Shown here piece by piece: positions 1 through 7,148 of a DNA stretch of 8,217 nt. The stretch is from DASVEE01 sp036399695. Its GTDB lineage: Bacteria > Acidobacteriota > Thermoanaerobaculia > Gp7-AA8. The position numbers and the translations under genes were made by a program. The notes below the pieces were generated by a model that had not been told where the DNA came from, did no database searches, and worked only from the letters and a program-made list of their open reading frames with translations. Each line of letters starts with the position of its first letter. Within the stretch, counting starts at the first letter, position 1. Where the stretch lies: positions 1 to 8,217 of the forward strand of contig DASWMP010000030.1 of assembly GCA_036399695.1 (NCBI GenBank), read 5' to 3'.

Positions 1-1
1 T

Positions 2-117
2 GCGGGCGCAGACAGACAAGAGTGTCTGTCCCACATTGAATGCCAGCGTGCCCGCGGGTGCCCGATATTCGGCGGAATCTGAATGTGGGACAGACACTCC
101 TGTCTGTCCGCGCCCGC
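2..117. repeat. Nested inverted repeat, 36-nt arms
   Basis: The arm at 2-37 and the reverse complement of 82-117 match at 34 of 36 positions; the mismatches are at 10 and 19. Each arm contains its own 8-bp palindrome, gacagaca-N4-tgtctgtc, at 11-30 (loop agag) and 89-108 (loop ctcc). The 44-nt spacer at 38-81 contains the palindrome cccgcggg (51-58), and another copy sits at 113-120 on the right edge. The whole can fold as one long cruciform or as two separate small hairpins, as in paired REP/BIME-type elements or a very small MITE. No coding content or target-site duplication can be seen, and the left edge touches the window boundary. The structure is read directly from the sequence; the mobile or REP-like nature is inferred. 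Confidence 0.8.
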
Positions 118-136
118 GGGCGCCGGTTCATCGACG

Positions 137-193
137 GCAGAGCGCACCGTTTTGAGACTCCGTAGCTACCGCTCTGCTACACGCACTCCGAGA
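137..193 (-). repeat. Hairpin repeat overlapping the selA stop codon
   Basis: The 8-nt segment 137-144 (gcagagcg) is the reverse complement of 170-177, giving a stem with a 25-nt loop just after selA on its transcript. The palindrome gtagctac lies in the loop at 162-169. The selA-proximal side contains, on the minus strand, catctcggagtgcg (180-193). The same 14 nt occur on the plus strand at 8182-8195, just after the last gene of the window. This suggests a dispersed 3'-end repeat whose edge supplies the last selA codons. It could serve as a transcript-end hairpin, but no T-tract follows, so I do not call a canonical terminator. Confidence 0.45.
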
Positions 194-1541
194 TGGCTTT
201 TCGGACTCCCACCAGGTCGGCCTCGAGCAGCCCCCGCACCTCGATGGTGTACCGGTCGTGCACGATGCGCCCCGCCACCGGCGTCTCCGCGCGCAGGAAC
301 CGCGACTGCAGCTCGCTGGCGTCTCCCGGGGCCTCGATCGCCACCGAAGGGATCGTCTCGGTCGGCGTGGTCCCGCCGCCGAGGGCACAGCGGCTCTCGA
401 CCACCGCACACCCGGTCCCCGCCACCAGCTCCTCGGCGCGGCCGCGCAGCGCCTCCAGCGGCGTCGACAACATCTGATAGATAGGGATGACGCTCTCGTG
501 GCGGCCGGTGGCGAACGCCCGCAGCGTGGCCGCGACGACCGCGTACGTCTCCTTCCCCACCCGCAGTGCGCGCATCAGGGGATGGCGGCGGCACTTTTCG
601 ATCAGCTCCGCCCGGCCGAGGATCAGGCCGCCCTGCGTGGCGCCGATCAGCTTGTCGGTCGAGCAGGTGACGACGTCCACCCCTGTCGCGATCAGCTCGC
701 GGATCGTCTCCCCCGCGGCGAAGCCGTACTGCTGCAGGTCGACCACCCGTCCCGAGCCCTCGTCGTAAAGCAGCGGACGCTTCTGCGCCCGGGCCACGTC
801 CACCAGCTCGCCGATCATGGGCGTCTCGGTGAACCCGACCAGCTCGAAGTTCGACCGGTGGACGCGCAGCAGCGCGGCCGTCCGGCGGCCGACCGCTTCC
901 GCGTAGTCCTTCGCGCGCGTCCGATTGGTCGTCCCGACCTCGCGCAGCTTCGCGCCCCCCTGCTGGATGACGTCCGGGACGCGAAAGGCGCCGCCGATCT
1001 CCACCAGCTCGCCGCGCGAGACCAGCACTTCCTTCCCCCCGGCCACGGCCGCGAGGAGGAGCAGCGTCGCCGCCGCGTTGTTGTTCGTCAGGATGGCGGC
1101 CTCGCAGCCGAAGAGCGACGCGCAGAGTGACGTGAGGTGCTCGTCCCGCTTCCCCCGCGCTCCTTCGTCGAGGTCAAACTCCAGGTTGGTGTAGCCGGTG
1201 ACGAGCGCCTCTGCTTCCCGCCAGACCTCCGGGTGGATCGGAGAGCGGCCGAGGTTCGTATGGATCAGGACGCCGGTGCCGTTGATGACCCGGCGGAGGG
1301 ACGACGTCAACGACGCGGCCAGCCGGCCACGGATTTCTTCGACCAGGCGGGGCTCGTCGTACGGCGTCCGCTCGCGGCGCAGCAGGGCCAGATGGGCGAC
1401 GACCGCCTCCTTGACCCGCTCGCGGCCGAACTCGCCTGCGAGCAGCCCGAGGGCGCCGGCAGAGAGGATCCGTTCGACGGACGGAATCGCCCGCAGGGTC
1501 GCGGCAGCGGAATCTGTGGGCTCGGCCGGCGCTTTAGCCAT
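177..1541 (-). CDS. selA: L-seryl-tRNA(Sec) selenium transferase (selenocysteine synthase, SelA)
   Basis: The enzyme is a cytoplasmic, PLP-dependent protein that converts seryl-tRNA(Sec) to selenocysteinyl-tRNA(Sec) using selenophosphate. The predicted protein is 454 aa, close to E. coli SelA (463 aa). Visible hallmarks are the N-terminal LRAIPSVERIL segment (about residues 16-26), INGTGVLIHTNLGRSPI (about 86-102), the REVGTTNRT stretch (about 200-208), YDEGSGR (about 259-265) and the PLP-lysine motif TCSTDKLIGATQGG. The lysine falls at about residue 297, next to K295 of the E. coli enzyme. The open frame continues 55 codons further upstream, but that part is antisense to the divergent gene and is serine-rich low-complexity sequence, so I choose the ATG at 1541. 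The Shine-Dalgarno before it is poor. On the minus strand a TACAAT -10-like hexamer lies at 1565-1560, without a clear -35. The last codons lie in a repeat. selB would be expected downstream, beyond the left edge. Confidence 0.95.
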   Translation of the reverse strand: MAKAPAEPTDSAAATLRAIPSVERILSAGALGLLAGEFGRERVKEAVVAHLALLRRERTPYDEPRLVEEIRGRLAASLTSSLRRVINGTGVLIHTNLGRSPIHPEVWREAEALVTGYTNLEFDLDEGARGKRDEHLTSLCASLFGCEAAILTNNNAAATLLLLAAVAGGKEVLVSRGELVEIGGAFRVPDVIQQGGAKLREVGTTNRTRAKDYAEAVGRRTAALLRVHRSNFELVGFTETPMIGELVDVARAQKRPLLYDEGSGRVVDLQQYGFAAGETIRELIATGVDVVTCSTDKLIGATQGGLILGRAELIEKCRRHPLMRALRVGKETYAVVAATLRAFATGRHESVIPIYQMLSTPLEALRGRAEELVAGTGCAVVESRCALGGGTTPTETIPSVAIEAPGDASELQSRFLRAETPVAGRIVHDRYTIEVRGLLEADLVGVRKAISECV

Positions 1542-1572
1542 ACGCTTCAAGAAGGGCGTATTGTAGGCCTCC
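1542..1572. promoter_or_regulatory. Short divergent intergenic region, candidate promoters in both directions
   Basis: Only 31 bp separate the divergent selA and MXAN_5187-like starts, so both promoters must lie here or inside the opposite gene. The minus strand reads TACAAT at 1565-1560, one mismatch from the consensus -10, 18 nt before the selA ATG. The plus strand reads TATTGT at 1559-1564, ending 8 nt before the GTG at 1573. I find no convincing -35 at the correct spacing for either, and neither gene has a strong Shine-Dalgarno. The assignment rests on position and weak motif matches. Confidence 0.25.
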
Positions 1573-2184
1573 GTGATCAAACACGACGACGAGCTGGACA
1601 AGCTCGAAGAAGACATCCGCAAGCTGAAGAACAAGTACGACCAGTTCTTCGCGGGTATCTCCAAGTTCCAGCCCTCCCAGGAGCGCCGGAACATCGAGGT
1701 GTTCATTCACGAGTTCAGCAAGCAGAAGCTGCGCGACAACACCCGCCGTTTCCGCTTCAACACGATCCTCGGCCGCTTCAACCAGCTCCGCGAGATGTGG
1801 GCCCGCAAGATGCGGGAGCGGGAGGAAGGTCCGATGGACTTCCGCCGCCGGCAGGCAGCCCTGAACACGCCGCGCACTCCCCCGCCGGGCCAGCCCGAAG
1901 CGGCACCGGCCGCTGAACGGCGCGTAACGTCGAATGGTGCTGATCCGTATGTGAAAGTGGCGCCGGGAACGAACGGCGAGGAGCTCCGCAAGCTGTACAG
2001 CCAACTCGAGCAGGAACATTCGAAGATCGGGAAGGCGCCGACGCTGTCGTTCGACCAGCTCGCGGCCATGATCGAGAAGCAGACCGAAACGATACGCGCC
2101 CGCTACAACGTCAATACTGTCGCCTTTCGCGTCGAGACCGTCGACGGGAAGGTGAAGCTGAAAGCGAAACCACTCCAGGAATGA
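1573..2184 (+). CDS. Coiled-coil protein resembling the MXAN_5187 C-terminal domain family
   Basis: The 203-aa product has no signal peptide or membrane segment and looks cytoplasmic. Residues 1-90 are highly charged and helical (DDELDKLEEDIRKLKNKYDQFF, then a block with LRDNTRRFRFNTILGRFNQL and MWARKMREREEG). A proline/alanine-rich linker follows at about 96-115. A C-terminal segment at about 137-200 contains LSFDQLAAMIEKQ, IRARYNV and FRVETVDGKVKLKAKPL. This two-block pattern resembles what I recall of the MXAN_5187 C-terminal family of myxobacteria and Acidobacteria, whose function is unknown to me. The start is the GTG at 1573, the only initiation codon that fits before the charged block; its Shine-Dalgarno is weak. 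The stop codon overlaps the start region of the next lipoprotein gene, so the two are probably co-translated. The family match is from memory and moderate in strength. Confidence 0.7.
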   Translation: MIKHDDELDKLEEDIRKLKNKYDQFFAGISKFQPSQERRNIEVFIHEFSKQKLRDNTRRFRFNTILGRFNQLREMWARKMREREEGPMDFRRRQAALNTPRTPPPGQPEAAPAAERRVTSNGADPYVKVAPGTNGEELRKLYSQLEQEHSKIGKAPTLSFDQLAAMIEKQTETIRARYNVNTVAFRVETVDGKVKLKAKPLQE

Positions 2185-2972
2185 TGATGAAACGACTTCT
2201 CCTCGCCAGCCTCACTGTCATCGCGGTCACGGGCTGCAGCGTCCTGCCGAACCACGACAAGAATCCGTACGAGAGCCCGTTCTGGGGCAAGTACCTCAAT
2301 ACCGGCAGCCCCCTCGATCAGCAGATCACGCAGACGCTCGACGCCGTCCGCGAGAATCCGGACAGCGCGCCGCTGCACAATCAGCTCGGCACGCTCCTCC
2401 TGCAGAAGGGCTTCCCGAAGGACGCGGAAGTGGAGTTCGAGCGGGCCGTCGAGGCCGACGAGAACTTCTACGCCGCCTGGTACAACCTCGGCCTGGTCCG
2501 CGCCGCCAACGGCAACGACTCCGGCGCCCGCCGCGCCTTCAGCCGCACGGTGAAAGAGAAGCCCGGCCACGCGCACGCGCACTTCCAGCTCGGCCTCATG
2601 AGCGAGCAGGGCGGCGATGAAGACGCCGCCGTCGCCCACTACGTGAAGGCCTACTCGATCAACAGCGCCCTCATGGACGTGCGCACGAACCCGCGCGTGA
2701 TCGACTCGAAGCTCACCCACCTGGCGATGATCAAGATGTACCCGACCACGCACGCCCGCCAGACGATGAAGTTCCAGGGCACGCCGAACGGCTACGTCGA
2801 CCCCAACACCCCCGAAGCCCCTTCGCCGCAGCCGGACGCGAAAGACATCGTCACCCCGACGGCCCCGCTGACGGACCCATCGCGCCAGCCGGCGGTCCCG
2901 CAGGGAACGCAGCCCGCCCCGACGGCGCCGCGGCCGGTAACGCCGGCGCCGGCACCGCGGCCGGGCTCCTGA
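2181..2972 (+). CDS. TPR-repeat lipoprotein
   Basis: The predicted product is an exported lipoprotein with a protein-interaction repeat domain. Residues 1-18 form a type II signal peptide (MKR, hydrophobic core, lipobox VTGC) with the lipidated cysteine at 19. Serine at +2 would permit sorting to the outer membrane. Three tetratricopeptide-like repeats lie at about 61-94, 95-128 and 129-162, with core patterns such as LHNQLGTLLLQKG, AAWYNLGLVRAANG and AHFQLGLMSEQGG. They are followed by a segment, DVRTNPRVIDSKLTHLAMIK (about 166-185), that does not fit the TPR pattern, then a Pro/Ala/Thr-rich tail at about 207-263 that looks disordered. Three consecutive ATG codons occur (2181, 2184, 2187). 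An AGGA at 2177-2180 has the best spacing for 2187, which would make the protein 261 aa with cysteine 17. The exact role is unknown; TPR lipoproteins often act as envelope assembly or scaffold factors. Confidence 0.85.
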   Translation: MMMKRLLLASLTVIAVTGCSVLPNHDKNPYESPFWGKYLNTGSPLDQQITQTLDAVRENPDSAPLHNQLGTLLLQKGFPKDAEVEFERAVEADENFYAAWYNLGLVRAANGNDSGARRAFSRTVKEKPGHAHAHFQLGLMSEQGGDEDAAVAHYVKAYSINSALMDVRTNPRVIDSKLTHLAMIKMYPTTHARQTMKFQGTPNGYVDPNTPEAPSPQPDAKDIVTPTAPLTDPSRQPAVPQGTQPAPTAPRPVTPAPAPRPGS

Positions 2973-2981
2973 GGCGTTGTT

Positions 2982-3037
2982 GGTTTCTGGTTGTTGGTTG
3001 TCGGTAACCAAAAACCGAAAACCAACAACCAAAAACA
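2982..3037. repeat. 7-nt-period inverted repeat (GGTTGTT type)
   Basis: Eight heptamers run without interruption: ggtttct, ggttgtt, ggttgtc, ggtaacc, aaaaacc, gaaaacc, aacaacc, aaaaaca. The first half is G/T-rich, the second its A/C-rich complement, and ggtaacc marks the switch. The best stem pairs 2988-3005 with 3014-3031 at 17 of 18 positions, with an 8-nt loop. Alternative registers shifted by 7 nt also pair. No T-tract follows on the plus strand, so it is not a standard terminator, although it sits right after the lipoprotein stop. A second, GC-richer element with the same 7-nt design lies at 5816-5949. Confidence 0.75.
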
Positions 3038-3052
3038 CCCCCGGCGCTCCGG

Positions 3053-3068
3053 TATAGAATCCCCCGCC
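3053..3068 (+). promoter_or_regulatory. Candidate -10 element just before the aminotransferase start
   Basis: The hexamer tagaat at 3055-3060 (within tatagaat, 3053-3060) differs at one position from the consensus -10. It ends 8 nt before the TTG at 3069, so transcription would begin at or next to the start codon, giving a leaderless or nearly leaderless mRNA. No Shine-Dalgarno is seen in the 8 nt between. The -35 position would fall on the edge of the heptamer repeat (aaaaca), a poor match. Confidence 0.35.
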
Positions 3069-4237
3069 TTGACCACCACGACCTCCGCAATCCGTCCCGC
3101 TGCGCGCGCTTCACTGCTCGGCTTTTCCGACATCGTCAAGATTCGCAACCGCGTGCTGGACATGAAAGCGCGCGGGGAGAGCGTGCTGCAACTCGAAGGC
3201 GGTGAGCCGTTCATGGGCACGCCCGAGTTCGTGAAGCAGGCGATGAAGGAGGCGCTCGACGCGAACCAGACGCGCTACGCGGCCTCCTCCGGCATCGCGC
3301 CGCTGCTCGAAGCGCTGCGCGGGAAGCTCCAGCAGAAGAACGGCATCCACGCCACCGACAAGCAGATCATCGTCACCTCGGGCGGCGCGCACGGGCTTTT
3401 CTGCGCCTTCTCCGCCTCCGTCGATCCAGGCGACGAGGTGATCTTCTTCTCCCCTTACTGGACGCCGATCAAGGACCAGGTCAGCTACGCGGGCGGCGTC
3501 GCCGTGCGCGTGCCCTGGGACGAAGTGCGCGGCCAGGACGACCTCGGCGCGATCCTGACGCAGCGGCTCAGCGACAAAACGCGCGTCATCTACGTCAACT
3601 CCCCCGCGAATCCGACCGGCGACGTGCTCACGCGCCCGCAGCTCGAATCGATCGCCCGCTTCGCCGTCGCGAACAACCTCACCGTCATCGCCGACGAGGC
3701 GTACGAAGACCTCCTCTGGGACGGCGAGCATGTCTCGATGGCCTCGCTGCCCGGGATGTTCGAGCGCACCATCACGATCTACACGTTCAGCAAGAGCTTC
3801 GCGATGACCGGCTGGCGCATCGGCTACCTCGTGGCCGACGAGCCGTTCATGGCTTTCATCCGCAAGCTCGTGCTCAACAGCGTCAACGGCGTCTCGACGC
3901 CGACGCAGTACGCCGCCGTGGCCGCGATCGCGAACCGCGAGGGCTACTTCGATCCGCTGCGCGACGAATACCGGCGCCGCCGCGACTTCCTCGTGGACGC
4001 TTTCCGCACCGCCGGCTTCGACTGCCTCACGCCGCCCGGAGCGTTCTATCTCTTCCCGAACGTCGAACGCCGTCTCGGCGGCGATTCGTGGAAAGCGATG
4101 GAGACGCTACTCGAGCGCACCTCCATCGCCTCGGTGCCGGGTGTCGTCTTCGGACCGGAAGGGGAAGGGCATCTGCGCATGTCGTTCTCCACATCCATGG
4201 AAGTGCTCGAAAACGTCGCTGATGCCCTGAGGAAACT

Positions 4238-4241
<4 letters not shown>
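3069..4241 (+). CDS. PLP-dependent aminotransferase, class I/II (aspartate aminotransferase-like)
   Basis: The 390-aa product is a cytoplasmic fold-type I aminotransferase. Visible family motifs, numbered from the TTG start, are LEGGEPFMGTPEFV (about 43-56), SPYWTPI with the aromatic stacking region (about 128-134), NSPANPTG (177-184), ADEAYED with the aspartate that contacts the PLP ring nitrogen (208-214), SKSFAMTGWRIGY with the Schiff-base lysine at about 242, and HLRMSFS with the substrate-carboxylate arginine at about 370. These features and the length fit the bacterial aspartate aminotransferase group, but the substrate cannot be fixed from sequence; aspartate, aromatic amino acids and other substrates are possible. 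The frame is open from 2991, but the first 26 codons are translated heptamer repeat, so the TTG at 3069 is chosen. The stop overlaps the lysS start as ATGA, which implies translational coupling. Confidence 0.9.
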
Positions 4242-5815
<1,574 letters not shown>

Positions 5816-5949
5816 GTTGGCAGTTGGCGGTGGGCGGTTGGCAGCGGCCCCCCGCTCACCCCGACTGCTTTGCCGTCCGTCCGCCGTTAGCGATGCCCGC
5901 CGCACACGCGACGGCTTCTCCTGCCAACCGCCAACTGCCAACCGCCAAC
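5816..5949. repeat. 7-nt-period long inverted repeat (GTTGGCR type)
   Basis: The left arm at 5816-5843 is gttggca, gttggcg, gtgggcg, gttggca. The right arm at 5922-5949 is tgccaac, cgccaac, tgccaac, cgccaac. The left arm matches the reverse complement of the right at 25 of 28 positions, and pairing is also possible in registers shifted by 7 nt. The 78-nt spacer (5844-5921) is GC-rich with no gene that I can support. The left arm begins directly after the lysS stop codon. The right arm ends 2 nt before the permease ATG. The element therefore fills almost the whole 136-bp gap. Confidence 0.85.
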
Positions 5950-5951
5950 TG

Positions 5952-7148
5952 ATGGTCCAGTCCCGCATCGCCCGCCGCTATCTCTGGGCCGCTCGGAAGC
6001 GGGCGCATACGGCGGTGCTGTCGAGCATCTCGATTCTCGGCCTCGCCGTGGGCGTGGCGGCGCTGCTGATCTCCATCGCCCTGCTCTCCGGGCTGCAGGG
6101 GCAGATCAAGCGGCGGCTCATTGCTTCGAGTCCGCAGATCCTCGTGGAGCCGGCGGAGCTGAATACGATCGAGGACTACGAGGCCATCGTCGCCGAGGGG
6201 AAACGGCTGGGGATGAAAGACGTGCGTCCGCTCGTGACCGGGATCGGCTATGGCGGCAACATCGTCGAAGAGCGCGGACGGCCGATCCGTCTCCGTTCGT
6301 ATCAGGCGGGGCAGGAGCCGCGCGCCGATACGATGCGCGGCGGCACCGCACCGCTGCCGGAAGGAGAGGTGGCGATCTTCGTCCGGCGCGATTACGCGGC
6401 GTCGATCGGCCTCACCGCCGGTGAAGAGATCCCGGTGATCGCGCCGCGCACGCGGCTCACGCCCTTCGGGCCGATGCCGGTCATCCGCACCTACCGGATC
6501 ACCCGGCTGCTGCCGGCGTCGAACGAAGAGCAGGCCGCGGACGCCATGCTCGAGATGGCGGAGGCGTCGAGTCTCCTCGGCACGAACGGGCTGCCGACGT
6601 CAATCGAGATGTACGGCGACACCGCCCTCGCCGCCGACGTGCAGACCGCCCTCGCGGCGAAGTTCCCGAAGGCGGTCGTGAAGACGTGGCAGGAGATCAA
6701 TCGGCCGCTCGTCCTCGCGCTGAAGCTCGAGAAGATCGTCATGTTCGCCGCCATCTCCCTGATCATCTTCGTGGCGGCGCTGAACCTCGTCTCGTCGATC
6801 TCCATGCTCATCATGGAGAAGCGTCCCTCGGTGGGCGTGCTGCGGACGCTCGGCGCGACCGAGCGGGAGATCCTTTCGATCTTCATGCAGGTCGGCGTCA
6901 TGATCGGCCTGACCGGCACGATCATCGGCAACATCCTCGGCATCGGCTTCGCCTGGGCCGCCAACCGCTGGCACCTCGTGCCGCTGCCGACCGATCTCTA
7001 TTTCATCAGTTACCTCCCGTTCGAGCTCGACGTCCAGGATGTCGTCTGGGTGAACGTCATCGCCATCGTGCTGTCGGTGCTGGCGACGTGGTACCCGGCC
7101 CGGATCGCGTCGAAGCTCGACCCGATCACCGCGATCAAGGAGGACTGA
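5952..7148 (+). CDS. lolC: LolC/LolE-family lipoprotein-releasing ABC transporter permease
   Basis: The 398-aa inner-membrane protein belongs to the family that extracts lipoproteins for delivery to the outer membrane, working with a LolD-type ATPase. The topology fits: membrane segment 1 at about 22-47, a large periplasmic (MacB_PCD-like) domain at about 50-255, then the FtsX-type part with segments at about 261-287, 307-335 and 362-382. The cytoplasmic loop MEKRPSVGVLRTLGATEREI (about 288-307) and the ending YPARIASKLDPITAI (about 381-395) are typical of LolC/LolE. I start at the ATG at 5952 because MVQSRIARRYLWAARKR aligns with the usual N-terminus; the 45 open codons before it are repeat. 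No Shine-Dalgarno is present before this ATG. No lolD gene lies in the window. LolC, LolE and the homodimeric LolF type cannot be told apart here, so the symbol is approximate. Confidence 0.9.
   Translation: MVQSRIARRYLWAARKRAHTAVLSSISILGLAVGVAALLISIALLSGLQGQIKRRLIASSPQILVEPAELNTIEDYEAIVAEGKRLGMKDVRPLVTGIGYGGNIVEERGRPIRLRSYQAGQEPRADTMRGGTAPLPEGEVAIFVRRDYAASIGLTAGEEIPVIAPRTRLTPFGPMPVIRTYRITRLLPASNEEQAADAMLEMAEASSLLGTNGLPTSIEMYGDTALAADVQTALAAKFPKAVVKTWQEINRPLVLALKLEKIVMFAAISLIIFVAALNLVSSISMLIMEKRPSVGVLRTLGATEREILSIFMQVGVMIGLTGTIIGNILGIGFAWAANRWHLVPLPTDLYFISYLPFELDVQDVVWVNVIAIVLSVLATWYPARIASKLDPITAIKED

Noticed and set aside
2..117. CRISPR array or attachment site
   Set aside because: There are only two copies in inverted orientation with one spacer, and no integrase, cas gene or tRNA is nearby.
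258..1130. 290-aa open frame on the plus strand over selA
   Set aside because: It is the shadow of selA codons; Arg/Gln/Ala-rich with no recognisable domain.
1542..1706. 55-residue N-terminal extension of SelA
   Set aside because: It is antisense to the MXAN_5187-like gene, low-complexity and serine-rich, and SelA homologues begin near the ATG at 1541.
2988..3031. Rho-independent terminator after the TPR lipoprotein
   Set aside because: The hairpin is A/T-rich in its stem and is followed by an A/C stretch, not a T-tract, on the plus strand; the minus-strand reading also lacks a T-tract.
2103..3038. 311-aa open frame on the minus strand over the TPR lipoprotein gene
   Set aside because: It is an Arg/Val-rich shadow; the plus-strand gene has a signal peptide, lipobox and TPR motifs.
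2991..3068. 26-residue N-terminal extension of the aminotransferase
   Set aside because: It translates the heptamer repeat and is followed by a -10-like motif; the family begins after the TTG at 3069.
5817..5951. 45-residue N-terminal extension of the Lol permease
   Set aside because: It is translated repeat DNA, and the permease family begins at the ATG at 5952 shortly before the first membrane segment.
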